From: Euclidia mi
Lineage: Eukaryota; Arthropoda; Insecta; Lepidoptera; Erebidae
Length of the DNA: 64,000 nucleotides
Assembly (NCBI GenBank): GCA_944739405.2
Contig: OX123190.2
Location: 22,852,807 to 22,916,806, forward strand
Direction: 5' to 3'
In this document: piece after piece, positions 53,453 through 64,000 of the stretch
How the letters are laid out: every line of letters starts with the position of its first letter
Position numbering within the stretch: position 1 is the first letter of the stretch
Made by a program: the position numbers and the translations under genes
The notes under the pieces: model-generated
What the model saw: only the letters and a program-made list of their open reading frames with translations
What the model was told of the DNA's origin: nothing
Databases searched by the model: none

Positions 53453-54671
53453 CGTTTTGGACATCATGCCAAGTCATACTAAGCAAAAATAAAACCAGGG
53501 AAACGACTTTTATTTAAGAATTCACTTTTTTCAAGCCGCTATAAACGTGCGCGCGTGCAATTTTCGAAATACCTACTAATCCATGGGTGCATAGGACATC
53601 TATAGAACAGGTTAGCGGGGTAAATGCATCGATTTTGTACCTAATTACAAAAATTTCATTGTAACTTTGAGCCTCAATATCTCCTGAACCAGTAATTTCC
53701 CAGGTATCATGACGAAGCAAAAAATGTTCACAATGATTGGTACAATATAGGGTATCAGTTTTCGTTAAGGGTCTTTTTACACCCAGTATATATTAGTATG
53801 TAATATATTTTGTGGATCTCGGCAACGGCTCTAACAATTTGAATGAAATTTTGTATTCAGATAAAGTTTGGCTTGGTAAGTTTATCTTTATAGTTAGATT
53901 TCCTGGGAAAACGTCACAAAAAAAAGAATCGCTGAGTGCAGCTCAGTCGCACCAGGTTAATTTAAACTTGCATATACATTGGATACCTAAATAAATAAAT
54001 TATTTGGTGGTAGTTGAGAGTAGACAGTAATTATTATTTCAGTCAAATTGACTGAATTTATGTACACTAAATGACCGGTCATTTTAGGTTTATGACAATT
54101 GTGACTGGTCATATTATTTTAGTCATTTTACATCTCGTGTGCATTGTACACGCAAACTAGGAAAACGAATACTGGGTAAATATTTGCTCCGAAGACATTT
54201 GCCATCAAATGCTCTTGTGTTCTTCTTGTAAATGCCATTGGAAAGCTTTTTGTTGTTACTAACTAATATTGTGTTTAAATTATAATATCAAAAAATTTAA
54301 TGCACGTAATAGATAATGTGATAGGTACTAAATTTAATTAGTATCGCGTTTACTAATATGGTCATTAATACAATATTGAACGCTCTTCATAAGCTAAGGC
54401 ATTAAGATCTGCATTGCCGTTTAGAAATATAGTCCAAGTAGGTACTAGGTACGTAGGCGTGACTCACATAATTTTATAAAATGTAAATGTTTCCGTTCGA
54501 CTCTGAAGTACTCGAAGGTAATACTCTATCGTAGGTTTATGCTCTGAAAAATGTAGTTGGGATTTAATACTTATAACTTTAGGACCTTTTACCAATTACA
54601 ATCACGATGCCTGAAATTGGATAGTATCCAACCGTTGTCTAGCTTAGTAACGGGGTAATAGACAAATATTT
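53161..54671. other. No recognised gene; one microsatellite
   Basis: Mostly AT-rich spacer. (TA)n runs from 53422 to 53448. Near 54040-54120 GTCA/TGAC words are frequent, as at 32325-32400. ORFs at 53514-53720 and 53812-53994 show no motifs. Confidence 0.45.
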
Positions 54672-54830
54672 ATGTTTGATATAATAGGCGGTAAACGAGG
54701 AGACAGATCGCCTGATTGTAAGCGATTACTGCTATCCATGGACACAAGACCACCACTTTGGGATGGGAGAAGGCATACGAGTAGGGGAGGGATGAGGGAA
54801 ATGGAAAAAAGTATGGAATATATTAGCGAC
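54672..54830 (-). repeat. Lepidopteran dispersed repeat, copy 2
   Basis: Reverse-orientation copy of 5368-5580: GGCGGTAAACGAGGAGACAG, GATCGCCTGATTGTAAGCG and ATCCATGGACACAAG in the expected order, more diverged. ORFs here are incidental. Confidence 0.55.
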
Positions 54831-54885
54831 TATAAATTTACAGACGCAGGATTTTACTGTAAAAGGTAACTTGCAGAGTCCGCTT

Positions 54886-55107
54886 TTTTTTATAGACTCA
54901 CGCCTGTATCCCCGAAGTGGTAGGCAGAGGTGTAATATTACACCCACATTTCGCCATGAATTTTAGGTCCCACGTAATAGAGGACGAGCCTATTGCCGTA
55001 CCGGGCACATTACCAGACTCCGTGCTATAAATGAGAATTTTGCCCCACCCCGGGAATCGAACCCGAGACCTCCCAATCCCATGCGCACATTTATGCCGCG
55101 AGATCAA
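54886..55107 (-). mobile_element. tRNA-headed SINE with RTE-like 3' end
   Basis: On the minus strand the head (55107-55034) begins TGCCCCGTTGATCTCGCGGC and carries TCGGGTTCGATTCCCGGGG, a tRNA-like T-arm. The body contains CCGGTACGGCAATAGGCTCG and the end reads CTCTGCCTACCACTTCGGGG, then CAGGCGTGAGTC and A/T. That end matches those of the RTE-like LINE and the 40337 element, so the SINE probably uses the LINE's machinery. The tRNA-like head is not a tRNA gene. Confidence 0.75.
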
Positions 55108-55804
55108 CGGGGCAGTCCTATATTAATAATTTGTGATAATTGGTGGAATTTGCCACAGATGTATCTGTGGTATTATAGGTATTTATAAATATCTATTCCA
55201 CTTTTCTCAAGGAGTTTCACAGCTAACTTTGTTTCTCAAACAATCATGGACATTTCCGAATATTTTTCATACTATATTTTTGTCTTTGACTTTTAATGTC
55301 AAATTGAGTATAAAAGAGCAATGGACTAGATTTGTAGTTTTATTTAATTGTAACAGATTTAAATAATTCTATATTATTATACTTTCTAAATAGGTACTTA
55401 GAGAAAAGTGCACTTATTAATAACAATATGGAGAACTGTGAAAGCATTGTTGGTGCTATTGATGTGACCGATGAACGAGTATCAAGAATTATTGGATTGG
55501 TTGAAACTGTAAACTGTTAGAATATTATTTATCTTCATTTTTATATGTAGTGGACCAAATTTACTTCGAACAGTGTGTCCTGAAGTTTATTGCCTGAAAA
55601 CTTATCTAGTTCATTTATTGGAGCGAGATTTGGACTAATAAGTTTAGCTTGCCTATAAAACAACTGGAGCACGTATAAGATTTTAGTTTTAGGTAAAAAC
55701 TTTTGGAAGGAATGCATTGGACAATAACCGATATCTAGATTTGGGCTGGAAAGTAGCACAAACAGATTAAAGCAAAATAAAATATTGAAGACTTTAGCTA
55801 CCAT
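55108..55804. other. Spacer and probable 3' UTR of the exon at 55805
   Basis: Just downstream (minus strand) of the stop at 55805-55807. An AATAAA lies on the minus strand at 55591-55586, about 215 bp after the stop, and could be the poly(A) signal. A small plus-strand ORF at 55428-55520 (MENCESIVGAIDVTDE) is of unknown meaning. Confidence 0.4.
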
Positions 55805-55963
55805 CTATTTACCGTCTTTAATATCATGAATTGAAGTCGGGTAAGCCTTTGGCCAACGTGTATAGCATTGTTGATAGCCTTGCGCGATTGCGACTTTAGC
55901 TAGCTTAGCGGTTTGTGCAGGATCTGCTGCTGTTACAGCGGAGTCCCTCAAAAGGCGCAAATG
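55805..55963 (-). CDS. Terminal coding exon of an unknown host gene
   Basis: On the minus strand a good splice acceptor (TTTACTTTCACATTTCAG) ends at 55964, followed by 52 open codons and a TAG at 55807-55805. The peptide is balanced in composition and looks like real protein: it contains LRLLRDSAVTAADPAQTAKL and GYQQCYTRWPKAYPTS. It does not resemble any transposon protein I know, and I cannot name the gene. The phase (first codon CAT) is chosen because it is open; earlier exons would lie at higher coordinates, outside what I could find. Confidence 0.5.
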   Translation of the reverse strand, partial: HLRLLRDSAVTAADPAQTAKLAKVAIAQGYQQCYTRWPKAYPTSIHDIKDGK

Positions 55964-56519
55964 CTGAAATGTGAAAGTAAATTATCTATTCAGGTCGTTT
56001 GGAGTCATAACATTGGGGCTATGGGGTCCAAGTACAAGATATTTTATTGAAGATTTTGGACAAGGCTCGTTAAAGCCTCCATGAAAGTGACCATAGTCAA
56101 AGTCAAAATTAATTACTTATTCATTTAGGCCACAAAGTGACGCTTATGGACGTCAAAAAATAAAGTTCATTACTAGATAATTCTACATTTATATTTACTG
56201 CCACGTTCGCAATGCAATAGGTAGAACCACGAGAAAGAACGGGCAATAAAACTCGTGGCCACTCGTTTTAACTGCCAGTATAATGGTTTTACATGTTATC
56301 TTTGTAAGAAGCTGTAACTGTTTCACATTGTGAGTTATCTACTAATGCAAAATTCAACAGTTATTGATATCATACTCAAGCAATAAATTATGTTCATAGT
56401 GTTTGGCAAAAAAATATGCAACGTGACTATGCTGCCCGTCTTCTGAACACGCTTCCAATCATCGCGGTGAAGTGGACGACTTTCATGGTGCTAAACTAGG
56501 CAGTAATTTATTAGAAACT
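55964..56519. other. Probable intron or spacer
   Basis: If the exon at 55805-55963 is real, this is the intron before it on the minus strand. No repeat or ORF is recognised. Confidence 0.35.
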
Positions 56520-56660
56520 AGGCTTCACGCGCTGCTTCGGCCGCGTCAAAAAATGCCCCCCTACGCACCTCAAGGAACATACATATGACAAATACCAGCT
56601 TCATGTGTCCAGTAGTTTCGGCTGTGCGTTGTCTGTCAGTCAGCCACATCTTGCTCAAAC
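56520..56660 (-). repeat. Dispersed repeat remnant, copy 1
   Basis: The complement reads CTGGTATTTGTCATATGTAT, then GTTCCTTGAGGTGCGTAGGG and ACGCGGCCGAAGCAGCGCG. It shares with 60855-61060 the order of an opening line about a pairing CAGCCGAAACTA word, then GCATGTATGTTCCTT. I recognise such sequences as frequent insect short repeats. Confidence 0.45.
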
Positions 56661-56837
56661 CGAGAAATTAATTGTTTTTAAACCACACGACTGCACTTCT
56701 ATTAGAATATCATAAAAATGTTGTCTCTATCCACCTGCCTTACTGATAGCCCCACTAGCAGTACCCGTGGCACATAATAAATTCACGTGGCGTAGTAAAG
56801 TATTAATTATATCTAGATTAATAAAACGTTGTTGCAG

Positions 56838-56915
56838 CGGATGCCGTTGGCGGGTTGGAGACGGCGGGGCGAGCGGGAGGAGAGGTGTGCGTGCCCTTGC
56901 GATGCAGCGATAGTG
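56838..56915 (+). CDS. Candidate internal exon
   Basis: A GC-rich 78-bp island between a possible acceptor (ACGTTGTTGCAG, ending 56837) and a near-consensus donor (GTG then GTGAGT at 56916). Two frames are open; one includes GGLETAGRAGGEVCVPLRC. It stands out from AT-rich surroundings. The opposite strand is open as well, and no family is recognised, so it may also be a CpG-rich regulatory patch. Confidence 0.25.
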
Positions 56916-57404
56916 GTGAGTTCTGCTCACACCATTACACAATGAAACATTAATATGATGTTATTGTACATATACATAAACGTTAATGTATTGTAAATCG
57001 ACGTAATTCACGCCGATTTAGGTACTTACACATGCGTCTATGTGTGTATATGCCTGTGATGCTTGAAATTCGTGCGTTGCTAATGACTTACTGAATTGGA
57101 ACTTCTGTTTCTACTTATTTAGTATCAGCAGTGTATTTTGCAGCTTCGAAGACAGTGTATATGTTTTTTTACTTTTTGAGATACATCAATATACAAATTG
57201 GTAGGCAATAGGTGAGTGGAGAGGCTAACGGATTGCTATGAAAAGAGACTCTTTTCACGCGTGCCGTGGCGCGAACTACAAACTTTTCGAAGTGCATATT
57301 ATTATAATATTGTTAATTATCTTTTGCGAAACAGTGAAAGAAAGCATTGCGATGAATCCTGCATTTGCCTGTTGTCTTATAGTTTTCCATAAGTTCTCGA
57401 TGTT

Positions 57405-57590
57405 CATGTGAAGTCTGCCTACCCGCATTGGGCCACCGAGGTAGACTATGACCTTTTATTATCAGCACTGTATATGAAATGTCCCACTAGAGCATGTGTC
57501 TTTTCTCAAACTATGACCCAAACCTTTTCATAATGAGAAGAGGCCTGTGCCTAGCAATGGGACGGATTCCAAACAAAGCTGAATGATAAT
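57405..57590 (+). repeat. Lepidopteran dispersed repeat, interrupted
   Basis: CCCGCATTGGGCCACCGAGG with TAGACTATG, and further on AGAGGCCTGTGCCTAGCAAT with GGGAC, are two parts of a very common lepidopteran repeat. Between them lie about 50 bases that do not fit (57455-57510). The usual TGATGATG end is degraded. Confidence 0.5.
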
Positions 57591-58351
57591 TAATGAAACA
57601 AATAAGTAGATACACAGTAGATACATATATGTATATGTAACCGTCTCTCGGACTGACGTTTACAGAAATTTTACTTATATGATATAGGATTATGTTCAGC
57701 CAAGCATTTTCAATGTTTATAGTATCACAGATGAAAGTTTGATAGCATAAAAGCAATGTCGTATGTAAAGCTGCGAGCTTTTTATAACATGTGGAATTAT
57801 GTGTTCTCTCTGTTTATGAGGCTTGTTCTACCAGAAACATAAAATCTTATAGGAAGCGAGCATGTTGAAGTCTATCACGCAGATTTACATATTATTCCAT
57901 GCTTTTACTGAGTTTTTCTTTACTCGAAACCCCGCCCAACTTACTGACGACGGTCAGAATTATTATCAGAATTTGCCAGAAATAACAGACCTAATATCGC
58001 ACTATTTTCTTGTAATACAAAATAAAACTGCAATAACATTTACGAAAGAGATAAGTACTTTTACATAAAAGTATTTTTTATAATAAATAACATTTATGCG
58101 ATGGCCTATTATGCCTAAACGGTACACACTGCCAATACTATTACGCGAAGAATGGTTACAATCTTTTAGACGGGATTACACACACTTTGAGTGCATAAAA
58201 ATAAAAATATTTTCTTATGGTCGGATGTAGAATCTATTTTTACGCCATTGATATTTTTTTATTTTCAATGTAAGTGAGGGGGAACGAAACATTATTACAA
58301 TATTTAGGGATATATCAGTTTAGGTGACATAGCTAATATTCTGTCATAACT
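57591..58351. other. No recognised feature
   Basis: AT-rich DNA. The ORF at 57862-58068 has no motifs. Confidence 0.4.
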
Positions 58352-58393
58352 TTCACTTAAATGTAAGCTATCTAGAGCTTACATTTAAGTGAA
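58352..58393. repeat. Hairpin with 18-bp perfect arms
   Basis: TTCACTTAAATGTAAGCT (58352-58369) is exactly inverted at 58376-58393, with a 6-base loop ATCTAG. It is one of three strong short palindromes in the window. Confidence 0.9.
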
Positions 58394-60236
58394 TATTAAT
58401 TCAAATAAAAGCGGCCCGAGTAATTTCACTATACGTTAAGAGCGCAGTCAAACAAATTGCTTCCGAGAGTGGTTCTTATCAAAGTCGTCTTTAAAGTGGC
58501 GAGCTATCAAAGAGGGTCTGGTGTCTCAACCCATCTCTTTATGACAGCCAAGTAGTGCGCAAGATGCACTACTGGTAATAAATGTTGCAAGAATTTACAA
58601 TTTACATTAATCGCTTCCTACAAACGGATCGTGATCCTGCTTTTCTACTTCTGTGCTAAACTAAATACGTGTTTTTGTTTTAAATGCAAATACATAGTAC
58701 GGCAACAATAGAATTGCTTGGTGGTGACCGTACAGATTGCTTCACAAAGACGATCGCTGGCTTTCGAAATTACACGGGTATTGAATTGTTAACTATCGCT
58801 TCCTAAATGCCGAAGGAAACATAGTGGGTAAACGTACATGTCTGAGAGTTCTCCATATTGTTCTCCGAAGACATATGCGTTTTGGCCAGCGTTTTAGGCT
58901 GTGACCTAACTTTTCTCATAGTAGACGAAGGCCCGTCCGTTGATATAAAGTCTTAAGAAACCAGCTAACCACTAGCATAGTTAATAAAATTGGTCCCGGA
59001 TGGTGTGGACGTATCGCGTCCGGCGGGGCCGGACCTGTCTGTGCCCTTTTCTGATAATGATGATATAATGCCAGATATGACATAAGATTGATACGTACTA
59101 TTGGTAGCTTCTTCTATAAAAAAAAATGCTAAGTAATCTTTTTGTTAATGGCATACTTTAGAAAATTGTCCTCGTTTTGCTTGCATTGTAAGAATAGCCA
59201 TAGCCAGAACTATTTGCAGATCTCACGAAATTTTAACAGACTTCTTCAATTGACTGTCTTAAAATATTTATTCCTTTAGTAGGGACTAGAAAAGCTCATC
59301 ATGTATGCGTCCAAGATAACGCATCAGGATTTTACCGAAGTCACTAACATGTAAATACAATACTCCTACATAACAATTACAATAATTGGTAGCCAGGTCA
59401 ATTCATCAATCGATAAAAAAGCGCTACCGTGCAGCTCGTATAATGAATGGTATAATACCCAGCTGTATTGTTTTATTCTATGGCCAGTGCCGGCGTAATT
59501 GCACGGCAAGTTAGCTATTTATTATCGGCTCACTTCAGCACTCAGTACGTCGGAAGCGATAGTTTATAGCTTTCGCAACTGCCTGCACCGCTTGCACTAT
59601 ATATTGCTCGATGCAAAACAATGCAAATCAAGGTTACTACTTGCCGTTTACGTTGGAATGAGCATGATTTGTTTTGATGAGCGGTGCAAAGGGCATATCG
59701 GCACGACCGTGTTGCGTGCGATGACTGTCACGGTGGGACTGGATAGTTTAGCAAGCGCATCATTTGTAAGGGAAGGAAACGTCTTCGATTATGCTTGTAC
59801 GTCAATTAATGTTATGTTTATTATAATTATATTTTTTGACATCCAATTGTGTTTATTTAAAGGGCTAAAACTCAAATCTTTGTCATCCCGTGTCCATGGT
59901 TTGCGAATGTTAGGGCAATTTATACGATTCAACATAAAACCCGGCAATGGTGTATCCAAATGTTATATTTAAACGCCTAACGAGTAACCATTTACAGTCC
60001 TCAAAACACATTAAGTACAATATATTGTTCCTTATCGCGGCTTGAAGAAGTGATTCTAATTTACATGCGTTTTTTATTGAGAATTTTAATCATATTCCAT
60101 GTAAAAACTATTAAGACAGTTAGTCTTTAATAGCATCAATAAATTGGAAAACGCTGCCGCTATTAGATTTTGTCTTCTAAAAATGGGGACATTTGTAGTA
60201 TGAGAATAATGTTCAAAAACTTATCATCAAAGTAGC
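58394..60236. other. No recognised gene
   Basis: AT-rich DNA. Around 58780-58830 weak similarity to the SINE at 31070-31390 is possible. The longest ORF (59499-59972, 157 codons, opening with TTG) has an inconsistent, partly hydrophobic sequence and no domain, so I do not call it. Confidence 0.4.
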
Positions 60237-60420
60237 TGAAATATTGCGGCTTCTGCCAAATATTTTCACATCAACCGATCTTGAGCAACTTACATCCAAC
60301 CACTTCCAGCTATCCCAACAATATCCTCGATCTATTTGCTGGGTGCCTGCCCCTGTTGTGATATCTGGTGTGTGGCCGCCAAGCAAGATCATTTCTGTCC
60401 AACGTCCATCGGCAAAACTC
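60237..60420 (-). pseudogene. Decayed LINE C-terminal remnant
   Basis: Across three minus-strand frames one can read GRWTEMIL, then WRPHTRYHNRGRHP, EDIVGIAGSGWM and VAQDR, ending LAEAAIFQ. In this order they resemble the end of a class of insect LINE ORF2 proteins (W-R-P-R-T-R-W..., D-I-x-x-x-A-G-x-x-W-M, A-x-D-R-x-x-W, L-x-E-A-Y). Frameshifts and stops between the pieces show an old copy. No reverse transcriptase motif is present. Confidence 0.5.
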
Positions 60421-60854
60421 AATTTCGTAAAAATACCTCACATTATTGTGTTTTGATTTGGGAGAGCCGAACACAAATAACGCTCATAACTACATTTTAA
60501 CAACATGTTCTCAATATTTACATCATTTGTTTATTTCATTCAAACGAAAAATGGTCACTTTATTCGTAAACACGATACGTTAATGTAATAAAAATATCGC
60601 TAAACGCCTAAATTGTTGGATGGCTACCATTTTATTAAACATATTGTATGTAAACGCCCCGTCTGTGTTTTGTAGATGAAATATTGTCGAATCACCCTCC
60701 GTTATGGAAAATAAATAAAGCGAAAAGCTGAAATTATTTAAACTCTTGAATATAACGCAGGTAGCCATGATGACTGTGCAAATCTAAGGACCGTATTTCA
60801 ACAATAGTTGACGCCGTAATGTATCCGTTTTTATCGATAACTTGATAATAATCT

Positions 60855-61060
60855 TAATATATAAAATCCTTGCGTTACTGACTGACAGACACGCTACAGC
60901 CGAAACTATTGGGCGCAGGAAGCTGAAACTTGGCATGTATGTTCCTTGGGGACCTTAAGGGTGCACTAAGAAGGGATTTCCCGAAATTCCTACGGGATCG
61001 GCCAAAACGGGTAAATTTAAAAAAATTGCAGGCGTAGCTGCTGGCGTACTCTAGTAAACG
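60855..61060 (+). repeat. Dispersed repeat remnant, copy 2
   Basis: ATAAAATCCTTGCGTTACTG, CTACAGCCGAAACTATTGGG, AGCTGAAACTTGGCATGTAT and GTTCCTTGGGGACC in order, a common pattern in insect short repeats. The long minus-strand ORF over it (61288-60875) is probably incidental. Confidence 0.5.
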
Positions 61061-64000
61061 ATAAATATGTTCATCACGACTTGAGGAAGTTAGCTGGTAG
61101 GCTGAAATGAGAGATCGAGTCTTGTGGCGTTCCCTAGGACTGCAACGAACTAATGTGAATTGAAATTTATCACGACAGTCGTTCAAACTGGAACTGGAAA
61201 TAAAAACATAAATAATAAAATTACTAATAAAATTACACATTTTTCTAAATAGCAGTAGATACTGTAACGCGGCTAAGTTTACAAGCACTTAAACAAAAGA
61301 CACCCATACTCGCAGTCGATTGTACAAAGATTAGACCGGTGGTGGATCAGACCTACGCCATACTCGGCGCAGTGTCTGCGTGCGGAAATAATTACGCTAG
61401 TCGCTTTAAGCTGAAAATATTAACATGATATACGGAACAGTTAATGACCACTTTTGAATTAGGTACCCTTTTTAAATAATTTTTTTTACCTCTGTTGAAG
61501 ATTGGATCGTAACTTCAAATAATGGTAAAGGCAAATATATGATTGAATTAAATAAAAACACTCAAGAAAACACTGCGTTATTGTCATGTCCTATATTTGG
61601 TCGTGAAACCCAGGTCTGATAGTTCGATTGTCAGAATATAAATTTTTGCTTACGCCATCAAAACTGAAAATGTGTACGATAGACAACTGACCGTGACACA
61701 AATTTATTTCATTCCTTTCTCTTCTTCAACTATAAGAGCACCTAACACCGTTGGAATCTATTCCTCGTTTCTTCGGCTGTACACAGTTTAAGGCTGATTC
61801 TTAACGAAATAGGTGTACAAAATATGCACTTTGTGGGTGTGATAAAAAATACAATTTCTGTAGTAGATGATTTTGTTTCCACGTAGAAACTTGAAAAGCT
61901 GGTTTCTTCAGTACCTAAGAAACGATGATCTTAGGTACGTCTCAAAATTACGAGTTTCTCTACTGATCTAGTTTGAAATCAGAAAAAGGAAAACCTGAGT
62001 TCTTAGTCATATGATACATCATTAGTATCATTACTCATGGCTTTCCTAGTACTCTGCGAGAAGAGTCTTAAGTATTACCAATAAGTTTAATAATCATGAT
62101 ACCTATGACGGTAAGCAACTGTGCGGTCGTTTGCTGCCATGGTCACTGTTCCACCACCAGTGGCAGCCGTTGGGCAATATAATAACAAATTACGTATCTA
62201 TCTTACTTTCCAATGTATTTTTCCATAGAAAATTAAGCTATTTTTAGGTTTAACTGTAAAAAGAAGCACCCCTTCACGTAAAGCGGTTAAGACAGGTTCG
62301 TGATACGAATCATACGAATTACAGTTTATAGAAGATATATTTTTGATTTACCTATAAAAATGTTTGGTAGTATAGTCATAGAGGCTAAAATTGAAATATC
62401 AGCGTCAGGGACGTGTGTTGAATTTTCCGCACACATGGTATATTCACGTACATAAACCGTCTACATCGGACTTAAGTTTACGGAGCAAAAAATCGGTCGA
62501 CAATTTATTCGTGGGCGGGTTGGGCATCACTAATCGGCGTCATCAATCAGCTCGTCCCGGCGCGATCGGATCAACTGACGGACAACCTACCCCTCTCTTA
62601 CCCCTCTTACCCCTCTTGACCCTCGCCACACCTCATCTCACACCCCGTTAATAGGCCCTGCCGGACCAGGCTCCGTGTAAATGGACGGGATTGACATTTG
62701 CATTATACGAATCCCTGTTTCGTGGAAGAATAAAGAGGCTTGAATGGCTCGGTGTTGCGGATTTGATCTATTGTCGGAAATGGAACGTGCTTTTAGTTTG
62801 TTTCTAGAAAATGGAAGGCTACTACTGTACAAGTAGAAAATACGAGCAAAAGCGACGAAGGTCTGATTTTATCTTGCGAAATGGAAGTCTGGTTTGACTT
62901 GAAAGCGGAATTTTACTCTGCCATCACATACATAACTAAGACAGGTCAATAAGCTTATATGATAAAAGTATAATTAAGACGTAATTGCCTGTTATATTAG
63001 GAAAAAATAGAAGCAACAAAAATTATAATCTATCATATCTGGTTAGACTAGTAAGCCAGCCCCGGGCTCCAAGGTATTTAAGTCAAGATTACAAAAGGAT
63101 GACTATGACATTCAAACAACAACAACAACTCCAGAGGACTGCATTGAGCTCTTCTTCAACATATCACGTGGCGGTAAATTGTTTTATATAACAAAACGAA
63201 ATAATTCAACAAACGAAATATGTAGGAAAAATTGTAATCAAATATAAAAGAGGAAAAAATATGAAAGGATAAATAATAACAGAGATCCAAGCGATGTTTC
63301 ATGAGGTGGAAACAAAGAATGCTTGAAATTTCATCCGCATAATATTTGACAAAGCCAATGTTTACCTGAGTCGTTGGGTTGGCCGTTCTGTTATCTATGA
63401 CAACAGTCTGCCCGGGCTTGTCACGATGAACGCACCAAAATATTCCCGGTAAAGTTACCGCGGTAGTATTTATGCCATTTGAATAGGGTCGAAATCAATT
63501 TTACGCAAAACAATCGTATGTACGAAGGACCTTCGCGCCTCGCTGACACGGGTAATGTTTGCACCCGTCTCCGAATTGATTTACCCACATCCGTTAATGT
63601 CACGATTTTTCGCGCTGAGCTCGACTATTATTGGAATATGAATATGTCTACAAATACTCCCCAACATTTTTTCGTTTACGCTTATTCTATGGTAGAATAA
63701 GCCACGTATTATTCTGTTCAAATAGGATAATTTTATGTTTATTCGAACTTGAAGACATCATATTAGGTACTATTTGAACTATAGAAGCCTAATTGGCCTA
63801 GTTTACTAACCTTTCCCAGAGCTTTCAAGTAAGTACATTAAACGAACGTGCTGGAGTCTCAATCCAAATTCACCATCATCATCTTGCTACAGATTCCACC
63901 AGCCTCCTTCAGTGTAATGAAAGAGTGAATGCAGCCATTTCAGCAGCTGGCTCGTCAGTATTCTTTATTCTATGGGCTCGTCTAACTGCCACCAAAAGCA
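61061..64000. other. No recognised gene
   Basis: AT-rich DNA to the end of the window. Positions 62590-62640 hold a small TTACCCCTC repetition. ORFs at 62391-62651 and 63479-63700 have no recognised domain or splice context. Confidence 0.4.

Noticed and set aside
55034..55107. tRNA gene on the minus strand
   Set aside because: The B box and acceptor-like ends are good, but the sequence continues into a SINE body with an RTE-like end, and the D and anticodon arms do not fold well. Similar heads at 17786, 25050, 31320 and 50841 are also SINEs.
59499..59972. 157-codon plus-strand ORF
   Set aside because: It opens with TTG, has no recognisable domain, signal peptide or splice context, and is of mixed, unnatural composition. 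I treat it as chance.
60875..61288. 137-codon minus-strand ORF
   Set aside because: It lies over a common dispersed repeat and has no domain.

Overview
The window reads as AT-rich moth or butterfly (Lepidoptera) DNA made almost entirely of transposable elements at different stages of decay. The support is sequence content: Helitron 3' ends of the lepidopteran type, tRNA-derived SINEs, RTE-like LINEs ending in (TATG)n, hAT and piggyBac-type (TTAA) elements, Gypsy LTR elements, and several short repeats I recognise from lepidopteran genomes. No bacterial genes, rRNA or functional tRNA genes are visible. The only convincing trace of a host gene is a terminal coding exon on the minus strand at 55805-55963; a weaker candidate exon is at 56838-56915.

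Layout. 1-1735: 3' part of an RTE-like LINE broken by a 5-bp duplication. 4004-4463: structured retroposon with a 12-bp target duplication. 7786-9310: Helitron remnant split by an RTE-like LINE, itself split by a small internally deleted LTR element. 9906-16761: large region bounded by imperfect inverted repeats and TA, holding small inverted-repeat elements, a hAT element (14116-16493, 8-bp target duplication) and a LINE RNase H fragment inside that hAT. 20180-26665: a 6.5-kb, nearly non-coding Gypsy-type element on the minus strand, with two minisatellites, a long inverted repeat and a second structured retroposon in one LTR. 29863-30157: TTAA-flanked MITE. 32969-38273: Jockey-superfamily LINE, broken by an inverted-repeat insertion at 35951-37268 and followed by a hAT fragment. 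41284-45315: second Jockey-superfamily LINE. 45524-52645: Gypsy element with both LTRs and a 5-bp target duplication; it lacks the reverse transcriptase core and carries a TTAA element in its integrase. 52646-64000: short repeats, transposon fragments and the candidate host exons.

The most unusual signal is shared by the two Gypsy-type elements (20180-26665 and 45524-52645). In both, the repeated LTR runs past the gag start codon, and the candidate primer-binding site (TGGGAT after a CAGAA lead) lies inside gag codons that encode a similar S-E-[VL]-G stretch. A second strong signal is a retroposon family whose three copies keep the same short single-stranded motifs while their helices differ in sequence yet still pair, which points to selection on RNA folding. 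The remaining interest is in insertion order: several nested insertions have exact target duplications and can be ordered in time.
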